From the NCBI GenBank assembly GCA_031288335.1, contig JAITRO010000003.1:1-50068 (forward strand): a stretch of 50,068 nt of DNA, written 5' to 3'. The notes under the pieces were generated by a model. That model made no database searches. It was not told the DNA's origin and saw only the letters and a program-made list of their open reading frames with translations. The position numbers and the translations under genes were made by a program. Below are positions 15,857 through 25,369 of the stretch, piece by piece (positions within the stretch are counted from its first letter, which is position 1; each line of letters starts with the position of its first letter). The DNA comes from Synergistaceae bacterium (GTDB taxonomy: Bacteria > Synergistota > Synergistia > Synergistales > Synergistaceae).

Positions 15857-18800
15857 TTATCTCAGCAGACTCAGAATGTTCTGCGGAAGTTGGTTGGCTT
15901 GAGCCATCATGGAGCTTTCCGCCTGGCTTAGGATGTTTAGTTTTGTGAATGCCATCAGTTCCTTTGTTAAATCGGCATCGCGGATGCGGCTTTCAGATGC
16001 CTGCATGTTTGTCGATGCGGTCATTTGGTTGTTAATCGTGTGTTCCAGCCTGTTCTGGTATGCGCCCAGTTTCGAGCGTTGGTACGACACCAGGCCGATC
16101 GCGTTGTCCACAATCGTGACGGCCCTCTTTGCGGAGTCCGTGTCCGTCACATACACGTCGGTCAAACCCAGGGATTCTACACTCATGTCGCGGATGTTGA
16201 AACGGAATATTTCTTTCTCGTTAGCGCCGACCTGGAGCCGGGCATCCTGTGCCGCGATGTGAACGTAGAACTCCTGCTTTCCGTCTCCCATGTCGAAATC
16301 ATATCTGCCCGTTTTTTCGTTGAAGGTGATCTCATCAACGCCGAAGCGCGCGTCGAACTTTATCGCAGCGTCGCCGGGCAGAATTTCGTCGCACACTGTG
16401 CCCGACCAGGCCGTCGTACGCGCCACAAATTTTCCGGTGTGCGCGTCATAGGTGGAGACGCCGTACTCATTCTCCTTGGACTCCTGAATGGTCATGAAGG
16501 TCAGGGCGTTCAAAAGGTCGGAATTCCCCGTGAAGTGATACTCTCCCTCCTTGCCCGTCTCGAACGAGCGCAGCAGGAACGTTCCGGAGACGGTCTCGTA
16601 GTTGCTCTCGCGGCGTTCCCAGTTGAACCACTCGGCCAGGTGCGTCTCGTCGTGAAACCCATCCGAATGGACTTTCACCACGTCTTTTCCGGAAAAAATC
16701 ATTCCACCGGGGAACTTTTCCTCCAAATATTCTCCGCCAAGCTTATACAACGCCTCAGCGAAGGCCTCCACCATATCCTTGACCTCCATCTCGCCGTGAA
16801 GCGTGACGGAGACGGTGTCTCTGCCCTCCCGGATTTGCAGGGTCTGTGGAGTGCTCAATAAGAAGCGTCCCGACGCGTCGTAAAAGTTCTTGATGTCCCT
16901 CAACTTGGTGTAATAGTGTGCGAGCTGCGCGTCGAAACCCTTTGCCTCGGAGACGACGAACTCGGCCGCGCTCTTTACGCTGCGCGGCGTACTGCTTCCG
17001 GTTTCCACATTACCGTATGTGGTACCGTTGTGATAATTGCGCGCCACCACGTAGAAATAGCCGTCGAGCACGTCGTTTCGCGTCACGTCCGTGCCGTTGG
17101 GGCTGACTGGTTTGCTGTCAATCTGGAAAAGCTTGAGTTCCATCGTCGAGTTGTCCAGAACACCTTCGCGGAAGCGCCATGTCAAAGGATATCCGGTTCC
17201 AAGACCTTCACCGGTCAGGTTGAGTTCGTCCCAGCCGCTCATCCCGCCGCCTTCACGTGCGTCGGCAGCGAGCGTAAGCGTGAAGCGGTCTCCCACGCCG
17301 AACAAACTCGTGTCGGCGGCCAGCTCTATCCTGTCGAACAGCAACCCCGCGAATTTCGAGGCGGGGTTCAAGCCCTCATAGGCGTCGTCGGCGAAGAGCA
17401 GCAGGTTGTTGTTGGTCCCGGGATGCAGCCAGAGGTCGTGATCCTCCACGTAACGGTAGTTGCCGTCTCCGTCGTAGAGGTGCCCCTGAACCCTGAACCG
17501 GATGTCGCTCCCGGAGATGTCCGCTACGTCGAACAGGAGGGAGCCGTTCCAAGCCTGATCTTGATTGTATCGAACGCTTCGGACGAAGTTGGTGACGCCG
17601 ATCGTCGTATCGTGCTGGGTGTTGAGCTGGTCGAAGTAATAGCTGCCGATCACGGCGGCGGCCACGGGGTCGGACGCCCCGACATAATTGACTTCCGCGT
17701 GTATCGTTCTCCCGATGTTAAGGTCCGGCGGACCGGCGTATGCGTGAGAGGAGGCCGTCGACCTCGTAAAGGTCGTATCTTTAGTTCCTTGCGGAGGTAC
17801 AAGTCCAGTGTCGGCGAAAGTCATTTCGAACCCCTGATTCTGTATGCCGAGTTCCTCGTCGGCCCCGTCGATCGGATCTACGAAGTAACCCAACAGCTCT
17901 ATCGTTCTGCCGTCTCCGTCCCCCTCCGCATCCTTCCGCAAGACACCATCGATGAAGCGGTATTCCGACGTTGCGCCCATCTGTGCGTTGCCCTGAGGCT
18001 GGCCTGACGTCGTGATGGTGTCAGTTCCCCAGGAAAAATCCGTCAATGCCTTCTTTTTATCGGTCTCACTCGCCGTGGTTTCCGGATTGGCGAAGGCTGC
18101 CGCTGATACGTTCACGATAAAAGCATCTCCGACTGTTAACAAGCCCCAGTTCATTATAAATTGGGTGAACTCTATCGATCCAATGTTGGTTCCGTTGCTG
18201 AGCGTCACCCGACCAGACGATGCGTCTACGGTCGCGCCCTTGACTTCGTAGTCGAATTCTTCTCCGTCCGCATCATAACCTTTGACGCTGACGTCAAAGC
18301 TGTGGTTTCCTGACGCGTCAAGTCCGCGATAGCGGAAGGCCAGGGCCGCGTTGCTGTTCTCCTGAGCCCAGACCTTGATGGCGGAAAAATAATCGTCAGG
18401 GTCGCCGGCTTTGTCAAAGTACGAGGTCGTTTCCTTACCATAAAACGCTGTCGCTTTGTAGTCGAATTTATATCCATCATCCCGAACGGGGTCGGATGCG
18501 CGGAACCCGTAAGTAATCGCGTCGGTGGAATCTTTGAACTCGCCGTTGATCTTAAACTGGTGGTAAATGGAGTTTCGGGTGACACTACTGTATGTGTTAT
18601 TGTCGCTCGTGTAATAATAACCGGCGCGATAGACTTGCGGGAGGCAAATTTCACCGGTTCCGGCGCCAATGGCTGCCCCGTCCAGGACGCTATCATTGAA
18701 AACATAGTCGATCTCCGGCCACGCATACCTGTCGTTAATGTCGGTAAGAGCAGGAGCGGTAGGATTGTTAGCGCGGGCGGAATTTTGGATGGCAGCCTGA

Positions 18801-20791
18801 GAGGTTATGATGTCATAACCCGCCTCCACCTCCGGCGACGTGTAGGTCGCGAATTCGAATGAATAGCTGTACCCTCCCCAAATGGTATTATTAATAACAT
18901 TAGTACGAACTGGTGGATTACCTGTTGGATTAGCCGGGGGCGACATGGTGCCTTTTGCCAAAAGATTTACGAAGTTGATGTTTGTATACGCCATATTAGT
19001 GTCATCGAAGGTTATCGCGGTTCCGAAACCGATCCATTGATCGTCGGAGTCCGAACTTCTGACATGATATCCATTAATATCGACCCCTTCATAAGACGCG
19101 CTGACGTAAATCCTATCCCTTGCGGTCACATTGGCAGTTTTCAGCGCTTGGGCGGTACCATAAGATATATTCAGTGATTTTGTTGTATTATCATCTACGT
19201 TCAAAGAGGCTGCGTTCAAATTGGTTCCGAAATTACTGTTGATTGAATTTATCAACCTATTCCAGGCGTCGTTCCTTACTATGGCGTCACCGCTTCCATT
19301 CATGCTTATTTCAATACTGCTAAGCGTGTAATTCAATTGCCCATCCTTGTTAGACGTATAATCCGGCGCGAAATCCGCCCAGGACGTATTGCTGCCTCCG
19401 GATGCGCTGTCAAGCAATACTTTAACCCGTTCGATATCACTTCCCGCGTCTATATCAACCCCGTTAATTTTTATAGTGAAATCAAAATAGGCCCCAGACT
19501 GATACCTACTATCACCATTACTGTCCGTGTACCAGTAACCACTGCCATAAACTCTATCCGCCACTCGCCACCGGTCTTGGACGCTGACATCGAACACCGT
19601 GAACATGTTATATTTATAATCTGATCCATCCGAAGGCACTCGTTCTGTTAGCAGACTTCCCGTGTCCAGCAAATTCATGTTTATATAGTTATCGTCCGTG
19701 ATGTCTCCGCCGGTGTTCCATAAGAGTGTGTCTTTTCGCTCCACAACAGCTTGAGCATCCGCTGTGAAGCTCATGCTGGTATTGACAGCGCGGTCTATAG
19801 CTAATCCATCGTACGTTCCATTACTGGGAGCATTAGCATCGTTTTTCGATTGGAAACTGCCCCCAGTCGGCGGCTCCACCGAAGCGACAGCCCCTGTGCC
19901 GTCCGCATTGAGGTCATAGGTCGCCATAAATGGAACGGTGTCCGTGGCCCGGAAGTCGTACTCGCCATAGGGGACCTTCTCGCCGTCACTATTGATCCCC
20001 GGTGCGACCAGCGAGATTACGCCGTGCGTGTTGTCGTAATCATCCACGTTCAGGACAACAGTGCCATTTTCATAAAAGATAGTGCCGCCGAAGGGAACTT
20101 CTCGTGTTTCCAAGCTGTAGGTTCCGGCCGCCATATTGACGGCTCCGACCTCTTGCAGATTCGTCTTGTCTCGATCATTGTAGATGACGTTGTTTTGAGT
20201 GGTTCTTGTTCCGTTGGACGCGTAGAGGATGGCGGATTTCAGGATCTCCGCCTTTCCGGCCTTAGAGTTGACCGTTATTTTATAGTTACCGGAAATATCC
20301 CCTTCTTTCTCGATCATGGAATTAGATTGGACAAGCGCCGCATAGGAATCGGAGCTGGTCCCCAAAAAATTGAAGGTACCATCGAACAGTTTTCGGTTAT
20401 TGAAGGAAGTTGTCTTCGCTATTGCGTCGATCGCTTCCTTCAGGGCGTCGACTTCCTGCTGGATATAGTCTCTGTCCTCGTTTGTCAGACTGTCGTTCGC
20501 GGCTTGAACGGAGAGTTCGCGCATTCTCTGGAGCATCGACTGCACCTCTCCGAGAGCGCCATCCGCCGTCTGGATCAGGGAAATTCCATCCTGAGTATTT
20601 TGCATGGCTCTGTCCAGGCCGCCGCATTGAGCGCGCATTTTTTCGGAAATAGCGAGCCCCGCCGCATCGTCCGCCGCCGAGTTAATCCGCAGACCCGTAG
20701 AAAGACGCTTCATGCATTTGCTCAACAGCGTCTGTGTCATAGAGTGAGCGTTGTACGTGGTAAGTGCCGATATGTTATGACTGATTCGCAT
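15857..20791 (-). CDS. Giant flagellin (1644 aa)
   Basis: The first 140 residues are a clear flagellin N-terminal D0/D1 domain (RISHNISAL, RLSTGLRINSAADDAAGLAI, the LSVQAANDSLT segment). The last 100 are the C-terminal D1/D0 helix (SESRIRDADLTKELM, SMMAQANQLPQNILSLLR). Between them lies about 1400 residues of variable, beta-rich, Gly/Asp/Tyr-rich sequence forming outer D2/D3-type domains of the filament. Ordinary flagellins have 270-600 residues. No HExxH is present, so it is not a flagellinolysin. It contains four Cys (two in D0/D1, near residues 26 and 56), which is unusual for a flagellin. At least two related modules ending in VGDxF-type motifs repeat in the middle. No other flagellar gene is nearby. 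Start ATG with GAGGTG about ten bases before it. Confidence 0.93.
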   Translation of the reverse strand: MRISHNISALTTYNAHSMTQTLLSKCMKRLSTGLRINSAADDAAGLAISEKMRAQCGGLDRAMQNTQDGISLIQTADGALGEVQSMLQRMRELSVQAANDSLTNEDRDYIQQEVDALKEAIDAIAKTTSFNNRKLFDGTFNFLGTSSDSYAALVQSNSMIEKEGDISGNYKITVNSKAGKAEILKSAILYASNGTRTTQNNVIYNDRDKTNLQEVGAVNMAAGTYSLETREVPFGGTIFYENGTVVLNVDDYDNTHGVISLVAPGINSDGEKVPYGEYDFRATDTVPFMATYDLNADGTGAVASVEPPTGGSFQSKNDANAPSNGTYDGLAIDRAVNTSMSFTADAQAVVERKDTLLWNTGGDITDDNYINMNLLDTGSLLTERVPSDGSDYKYNMFTVFDVSVQDRWRVADRVYGSGYWYTDSNGDSRYQSGAYFDFTIKINGVDIDAGSDIERVKVLLDSASGGSNTSWADFAPDYTSNKDGQLNYTLSSIEISMNGSGDAIVRNDAWNRLINSINSNFGTNLNAASLNVDDNTTKSLNISYGTAQALKTANVTARDRIYVSASYEGVDINGYHVRSSDSDDQWIGFGTAITFDDTNMAYTNINFVNLLAKGTMSPPANPTGNPPVRTNVINNTIWGGYSYSFEFATYTSPEVEAGYDIITSQAAIQNSARANNPTAPALTDINDRYAWPEIDYVFNDSVLDGAAIGAGTGEICLPQVYRAGYYYTSDNNTYSSVTRNSIYHQFKINGEFKDSTDAITYGFRASDPVRDDGYKFDYKATAFYGKETTSYFDKAGDPDDYFSAIKVWAQENSNAALAFRYRGLDASGNHSFDVSVKGYDADGEEFDYEVKGATVDASSGRVTLSNGTNIGSIEFTQFIMNWGLLTVGDAFIVNVSAAAFANPETTASETDKKKALTDFSWGTDTITTSGQPQGNAQMGATSEYRFIDGVLRKDAEGDGDGRTIELLGYFVDPIDGADEELGIQNQGFEMTFADTGLVPPQGTKDTTFTRSTASSHAYAGPPDLNIGRTIHAEVNYVGASDPVAAAVIGSYYFDQLNTQHDTTIGVTNFVRSVRYNQDQAWNGSLLFDVADISGSDIRFRVQGHLYDGDGNYRYVEDHDLWLHPGTNNNLLLFADDAYEGLNPASKFAGLLFDRIELAADTSLFGVGDRFTLTLAADAREGGGMSGWDELNLTGEGLGTGYPLTWRFREGVLDNSTMELKLFQIDSKPVSPNGTDVTRNDVLDGYFYVVARNYHNGTTYGNVETGSSTPRSVKSAAEFVVSEAKGFDAQLAHYYTKLRDIKNFYDASGRFLLSTPQTLQIREGRDTVSVTLHGEMEVKDMVEAFAEALYKLGGEYLEEKFPGGMIFSGKDVVKVHSDGFHDETHLAEWFNWERRESNYETVSGTFLLRSFETGKEGEYHFTGNSDLLNALTFMTIQESKENEYGVSTYDAHTGKFVARTTAWSGTVCDEILPGDAAIKFDARFGVDEITFNEKTGRYDFDMGDGKQEFYVHIAAQDARLQVGANEKEIFRFNIRDMSVESLGLTDVYVTDTDSAKRAVTIVDNAIGLVSYQRSKLGAYQNRLEHTINNQMTASTNMQASESRIRDADLTKELMAFTKLNILSQAESSMMAQANQLPQNILSLLR

Positions 20792-21120
20792 CCCTGCGTC
20801 ACCTCACTATGAAAAGATAAAAAAACAATGTAATTGCTCACTTCTGGAAACAATGTCCGGAATTTCACCTGCAAAAAAGAAGGCTTCATTCGCACCCGCC
20901 TGAATTATTTTGGATACACCGCAAAATACACCAACATCACTTATGAGGCTTCACCTCTCAATCCATGGTTCAATCGCACTCAATGGTGCTTTGATTGTTG
21001 CTTTAGATTGTTGATGCATTAAAAAACATTACAACAAAGAGATACATCCTTATTATCGTCAGTATCGATTGAAGTCTTGATGGTGATATATGCCAAATTG
21101 AACAAAAAAATAGAATGGTT

Positions 21121-21224
21121 ATAAAAGGGGTCAAGAGGCAGGGCAAACGCATCGGAAAATAGCACTAACAGTGAATTAGGCGCGAGCGAGTAAGTCAAGC
21201 ATAAATTGGTTATCCCACCCTGCC
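21121..21224. repeat. Fragment of the intergenic repeat family with GGCAGGG/CCCTGCC arms
   Basis: ATAAAAGGGGTCAAG matches, in inverted form, the TTGACCCCTTTTAT module of copies 2 and 7. Adjacent GGCAGGG (21137-21143) pairs with CCCTGCC near 21218, and the GGGCAAACGCATC string is shared with the element at 9182. Probably a degraded composite. Confidence 0.35.
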
Positions 21225-21393
21225 AGCAAACGTTCGGCTCTTATGCTAATCTTCTTTTTATTAACTATTTGGTTCTTTTTTAATAAATTCAGTGCCATAT
21301 GTCGGATAATAGCCATGTTTTCTGCGCTATTATCCTTGAGCGCCGCCTTGTCATCCGGCAGCGCGCGAATCCTTATTAATTATTGCCGCGGAA

Positions 21394-21402
21394 TGCTATA
21401 AT
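21394..21402 (+). promoter_or_regulatory. Extended -10 promoter of PBP1A
   Basis: TGCTATAAT within GAATGCTATAATAC, identical over 14 bases to the promoter at 15059-15072. No good -35. Start expected near 21410, 33 bases before the ATG. Confidence 0.55.
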
Positions 21403-21442
21403 ACCCTTCGGTAAAGCTAAACGCACCGGAGGAACATGAAAA

Positions 21443-23689
21443 ATGCGCAAAAATATTCGCGATCACACGCCCGGAGATAACCGGCCAATCAGGATATTCT
21501 CGCTGGTAAGAGGGCTCATCCTGTTCGTTATGTTCATCGTGGCAGGCATGACGGCCGTCGCCTCGGTGATCTGCGTCATTTTCATACAGGATATAATGAA
21601 AGACCTGCCGGCTGTCGAGGATATGCGCACGCCCAACCTCACATCAGTGGTTTACGACCGTCACGAAAACGTCATTGCCCGCCTTTTCGAGGAAAACAGG
21701 ACGTGGTCGGAGATAGGCACGATGTCGCCGTGGGCCGTGCGGGCCATACTCGCCGCGGAGGACAGCGAGTTTTACAACCATCATGGAATAAGGGTCAGAG
21801 CCATAGTCAGGGCCGCGCTGAACGACCTCAGAAAGGGCGCGCCGATGCAGGGGGGAAGCACTATAACCCAACAGGTGGCCCGTCTCATGTTTCTGAACCG
21901 CGAACGCACGCTGAAACGCAAGGCAAGCGAGGCGATACTCGCCATCAAGATGGAGAAGAAATATACCAAAGACCAGATTCTCGAAATGTACATGAACATG
22001 GCCTACTTCGGCCAGAGGGCTTATGGGATCACCGCGGCGGCACAGAATTATTTCGCCAAGGACGCCACGAAACTCTCCCTCGCCGAAGCGTCCATGCTTG
22101 CCGGCCTGCTGCCGGCCCCAAACGAATACAACCCAATACGCCACATCGAAAAAGCCAAGGCGCGGCAGCGCTATGTCCTGAGTCGGATGGTCGAAACCGG
22201 AATGATCACCGAACAGGAACGCTCTCAGGCGCTTGCAGCGAAACTCGCTTACGCCGTCGCGAGCGCGGACTCGCGTGTGAGATTTGTCATGGAGGACGCG
22301 CCTTATTTCGTGTCGCACATTCTTTTCAAGGAACTTCTGCCCAAATACGGGCGCGACAAGATTTACAAGGGCGGATTGACTATACGGACGACGATAGACC
22401 TGGAACTTCAGAAACACGCTGAATCCGTGATCTCCAAGATGAAAGTCGAGGGCGCGCTCGTATGCCTCGATCCGAACACCGGCGAGATCCTGGCTCTCGT
22501 CGGCGGCAGGAATTTCGACGAGAGCAAATTCAACCGCGCCACGCAGGCTTACAGACAGCCGGGATCCTCATTCAAGCCGATAGTCTACGCGACCGCGTTC
22601 GAAAACGGCTTCAGGCCGATCGACACCATACTGGACGCTCCGCTGAACTTTCCCAACGGATGGTCGCCCAAAAACAGCGACGCCAAATTCAGCGGGGAGG
22701 TCACGCTCGTCGACGCCCTCTCCCGCTCCATAAACACCGTAGCGGTGAGGCTCGCGCAAGTGACCGGAGTGCCGACGATAATGGAACAGGCACGGCGCAT
22801 GGGCATCACGACACCTTACCTGGCGGAAAACCTGTCTCTGGCCCTCGGTTCGAGCAGCTTGACCCCCATCGAGATGGCAGCGGCATTTTCCGTATTCGCG
22901 AATAACGGACACCGTATCGAACCTTACGGCGTCAAGGAGATAATCGACAGCAACGGAAACGCCATAGAGCAGAACGGCCCGGTGATCAACGACGCGATGT
23001 CTCCCGAAACCGCCGTGATCATACGGTCGATGCTCATGCAGGCTGTGAGCTGGGGAACCGGCACAAGGGCAAGCCTACTCAAAGAGGGGTATCAGACGTT
23101 CGGCAAGACCGGCACCACAAACGATTGGACCGACGTCTGGTTCGTGGGAGGCACACCCGATCTGGTTGCGGTGGTCTATGTCGGCAACGACAACCACAAA
23201 ACCCTGGGACGGGCCTTCGGCGGCACGGTGGCTGCTCCCGTGTGGAAGGAATTCATGGGAAAAGCGGTCAAGATAATGGGAACCCCGGAAAAGTTCCAGA
23301 TACCTTCGGGCGTTGGCGTGGAAACCGTCACTGTTTGCAGGACTACGGGTTTTCGCGCCACAAAATCCTGCCCCAATAAGGCTAACATCCTGATGACGAC
23401 GGGCCAGGTTCCGGAGGCGTACTGTCCGTGGCACGGAGGAGACGCCATGCTCGCCGATAACGACATCAACGCCCCGCAGCTTTTGCTGATCCCAGAGGAC
23501 GAGACGTTGGTTGGACGATATCAGCTCGCCAAAGTGTGGGAAGAAAAAGAACCGGAAGTATTCGAGCCGATAGATATTCCAGTAGCCCTGCCGGAGGTGC
23601 AATTTGAACCATACAAAAATGATCCGGCCCCCGCCGACGAATTCGAGCGGCGCTACCAGGAACTGTTGAGACAATACAATATCATGTAA
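21443..23689 (+). CDS. Class A penicillin-binding protein 1A
   Basis: 748 residues. A short basic cytoplasmic tail and a membrane anchor (LVRGLILFVMFIVAGMTAV, about 24-45) lead to a GT51 glycosyltransferase domain with AAEDSEFYNHHG and GGSTITQQVARLM. A transpeptidase domain follows with SSFKP (catalytic Ser, SxxK), SRSINT (SxN) and GKTGTTNDWTD (KTG). It polymerises and crosslinks peptidoglycan in the periplasm. The C-terminal 120 residues contain several Cys and a Pro/Glu-rich tail. ATG 21443 is nine bases after GGAGGA. A second ATG at 21436 is too close to that site and opens only 14 codons in another frame. It ends next to a repeat and strong terminator. Confidence 0.95.
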   Translation: MRKNIRDHTPGDNRPIRIFSLVRGLILFVMFIVAGMTAVASVICVIFIQDIMKDLPAVEDMRTPNLTSVVYDRHENVIARLFEENRTWSEIGTMSPWAVRAILAAEDSEFYNHHGIRVRAIVRAALNDLRKGAPMQGGSTITQQVARLMFLNRERTLKRKASEAILAIKMEKKYTKDQILEMYMNMAYFGQRAYGITAAAQNYFAKDATKLSLAEASMLAGLLPAPNEYNPIRHIEKAKARQRYVLSRMVETGMITEQERSQALAAKLAYAVASADSRVRFVMEDAPYFVSHILFKELLPKYGRDKIYKGGLTIRTTIDLELQKHAESVISKMKVEGALVCLDPNTGEILALVGGRNFDESKFNRATQAYRQPGSSFKPIVYATAFENGFRPIDTILDAPLNFPNGWSPKNSDAKFSGEVTLVDALSRSINTVAVRLAQVTGVPTIMEQARRMGITTPYLAENLSLALGSSSLTPIEMAAAFSVFANNGHRIEPYGVKEIIDSNGNAIEQNGPVINDAMSPETAVIIRSMLMQAVSWGTGTRASLLKEGYQTFGKTGTTNDWTDVWFVGGTPDLVAVVYVGNDNHKTLGRAFGGTVAAPVWKEFMGKAVKIMGTPEKFQIPSGVGVETVTVCRTTGFRATKSCPNKANILMTTGQVPEAYCPWHGGDAMLADNDINAPQLLLIPEDETLVGRYQLAKVWEEKEPEVFEPIDIPVALPEVQFEPYKNDPAPADEFERRYQELLRQYNIM

Positions 23690-23795
23690 AGACCTTGGGG
23701 CTCTGCCCCAAACCCCGCAAGGGGCTTGCCCCTTGACCCTCTTTAATTTATAAAAACCCCTCCGGGGAACTGGTTCCCCGGAGGGGTTTGATCTT
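23690..23795. repeat. GC-rich palindromic intergenic repeat, copy 3
   Basis: Begins immediately after the PBP1A stop with CTTGGGGCTCTGCCCCAA, then GCAAGGGGCTTGCCCCTTG, and ends in the long terminator hairpin. Same module order as copies 2, 4 and 6. Confidence 0.85.
23754..23789. terminator. Bidirectional terminator between PBP1A and dGTPase genes
   Basis: A 17-bp perfect stem (AAACCCCTCCGGGGAAC and its complement) separated by TG, with A- and T-rich ends. It forms the right end of repeat copy 3. Confidence 0.85.
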
Positions 23796-24818
23796 TCAAG
23801 CCCTCGGTTCGGCGATGTCTCGGAACAGGTGAAGGGCGTAACGGTCGGTCATGCCGGAAATTACGTCCAGAGCCTCGCGGGCGCCCAAATTCATGTCGTC
23901 TCTCGCGTATTTGTACAGGAAGCGAAGGATATTTTCCACCTTAGGTTCCTCGCGTCTTATCGTCTCGTGCCTGTAAACCGAATTGAAAAGAAACTTTCTC
24001 AAACTCTCGACATGCGACAGAATTTCATTGCTGAACCGGATTTGCCCGTCCGCGCTGTTCGCAGTCACGTCGCGGACCAACGTGCCTATCCTCTTTCCGT
24101 GCGAAGGGCCCAGGTTTTCCAATATGCCTTCCGGCACGTCGCCTATCTTTATGAATCCCGCCCCGAGCGCGTCGTCGAGGTCGTGGTTGAGATACGCGAT
24201 CGAATCGGAGACGCGCACCACCCAGGCTTCGACCGTCGACGGATCGGCCAGCCCGAAGCCTTTTCTGACGTCGACCTGCCCCTTGGAGTGCTGAATTATC
24301 CCCATTCGCACCTCCCAGGTCAGGTTGAGCCCTTTGCCGCCGCGTTCCAACAGGTCCACTACGCGGAGACTCTGCTCCGCGTGACGAAAGGCCGGCAATC
24401 CCTCGGAGCGCGCGATGCCGCTCAAAACGTGTTCGCCCATGTGCCCGAAGGGCGTATGTCCCAGATCGTGCGCCAAGGCTATGGCCTCGGTCAGGTCCTC
24501 GTTGAGGCGAAGCGTCCGCGATATGGTGCGCGCTATCTGCGCGACTTCCAGAGTGTGAGTGAGGCGCGTCCTCGGATGGTCACTCTCCGGCAAAAGAAGA
24601 ACCTGAGTCTTGTGCTTGAGCCGCCGGAAGGATTTGCTGTGTATAACTCTGTCCCTGTCGCGCTGGAAAACCGTCCTCATGGGACACGGCTCCTCCTCGC
24701 GCTCGCGCCCCTTGCTCATTGACGCAAGACACGCGTAACGGGACAGCCATTCCGCTTCGTGACGTTCCCAATCCTCCCTTATGTTTCCGAACTCTTTTCC
24801 GTCCATATTTATTGTCAA
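23796..24818 (-). CDS. Deoxyguanosinetriphosphate triphosphohydrolase-like HD protein
   Basis: 340 residues with the HD-domain metal ligands: RLTHTLEVAQIAR (first His), HDLGHTPFGHMGE (HD pair) and a later Asp in RVSDSIAYLNHD. RDRDRVIHSKSFRRLKHKTQVL is the dGTPase N-terminal signature. Members split dNTPs to deoxynucleoside and triphosphate, adjusting the dNTP pool. Bacterial type-2 members may need a dNTP activator. The TTG start at 24818 overlaps the upstream gene's stop (TTGA) with AGGGGG just before it, so it is coupled. An internal ATG at 24806 is the alternative. Third gene of a minus-strand operon. Confidence 0.9.
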   Translation of the reverse strand: MTINMDGKEFGNIREDWERHEAEWLSRYACLASMSKGREREEEPCPMRTVFQRDRDRVIHSKSFRRLKHKTQVLLLPESDHPRTRLTHTLEVAQIARTISRTLRLNEDLTEAIALAHDLGHTPFGHMGEHVLSGIARSEGLPAFRHAEQSLRVVDLLERGGKGLNLTWEVRMGIIQHSKGQVDVRKGFGLADPSTVEAWVVRVSDSIAYLNHDLDDALGAGFIKIGDVPEGILENLGPSHGKRIGTLVRDVTANSADGQIRFSNEILSHVESLRKFLFNSVYRHETIRREEPKVENILRFLYKYARDDMNLGAREALDVISGMTDRYALHLFRDIAEPRA

Positions 24819-25369
24819 TTAACCCCCTGTCCCTTTCCGCCGTTTTCTTTGAAAACCAACCCATATATCACGGGATGTCCCCGCCAAATCCGCACCTCCG
24901 CCAATACCGCGTGATCCCTCACTTTTTCCTCTATATCGCGCCCCGTTCCCTCGGGGACGTAATATCTCGACAATCCGTAATCTATACCCCAACGCATCCT
25001 CTTGTATATGCCTTTTATGTATAATCCGCCGTTAGGGCGTTTTAAGGACACGCTCCTTACACGGCCAACGCCGTCCGTATCGCGTTCCAACCCGACAAAA
25101 ACCGCGGAGGGGCTTTTGTTCGAATAAGGACCGCCGCCCATTTCCTCCGGATGCATATAATCTGGGATATCCTGTATCTCGTAGTCGAGCGTCACGTAAT
25201 CCCCGCGCAAAATGTCGGAGGGGTCCACGGGACGCGTCTCCAAGAACACTCGTTCCCCAAATGCCAGCGTCGCGAAATTGAGCGTCTGAGGATAAAAGAG
25301 CGCGCAGAGCGGCATGATCAAAATAACGGCGTATTTCAGCGCCAACGCGCGCGAAGATTTATTCGGCAT
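24815..25369 (-). CDS. GDYXXLXY-domain membrane-associated protein
   Basis: 184 residues from ATG 25369, preceded by AGGAG. The track's 30 extra residues lie inside the upstream gene. An N-terminal hydrophobic segment (YAVILIMPLCALF) anchors it. RGDYVTLDYEI carries the GDYxxLxY motif that defines the family, and the tail RIWRGHPVIYGLVF is also typical. Members are nearly always found beside or fused to DUF2157, as here, and are of unknown function. The start overlaps the DUF2157 stop by 11 bases, indicating coupled translation. Confidence 0.85.
   Translation of the reverse strand: MPNKSSRALALKYAVILIMPLCALFYPQTLNFATLAFGERVFLETRPVDPSDILRGDYVTLDYEIQDIPDYMHPEEMGGGPYSNKSPSAVFVGLERDTDGVGRVRSVSLKRPNGGLYIKGIYKRMRWGIDYGLSRYYVPEGTGRDIEEKVRDHAVLAEVRIWRGHPVIYGLVFKENGGKGQGVN

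Larger units (their letters stand above)
20792..21442. other. 650-base intergenic region between flagellin and PBP1A
   Basis: No gene seen. It contains the flagellin 5' region, a weak sigma-28-like site on the minus strand (GACGATAA at 21060-21053 with a poor TCAA -35), a fragment of the repeat family (ATAAAAGGGGTCAAG, near 21120-21145) joined to a GGGCAAACGCATC string, and the PBP1A promoter. The flagellin promoter cannot be fixed from sequence. Confidence 0.45.

Noticed and set aside
16600-16700. HDETH motif in the flagellin as a sign of flagellinolysin
   Set aside because: The metallopeptidase motif is HExxH. Here the second residue is Asp and no third ligand context is seen.
15126-20791. 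Link between the ICMT-like methyltransferase and the flagellin (filament methylation)
   Set aside because: Flagellin methylation is by FliB, a different family. The genes are convergent and separated by a repeat, with no other evidence.
16025-20812. Long plus-strand ORFs (16025-16861, 16916-18007, 19850-20812) opposite the flagellin
   Set aside because: They are antisense shadows of the GC-rich flagellin frame and show no protein features.
21436-21480. 14-codon ORF as a leader peptide for PBP1A
   Set aside because: Its ATG is only two bases from the Shine-Dalgarno sequence, it has no run of one amino acid, and no terminator follows.
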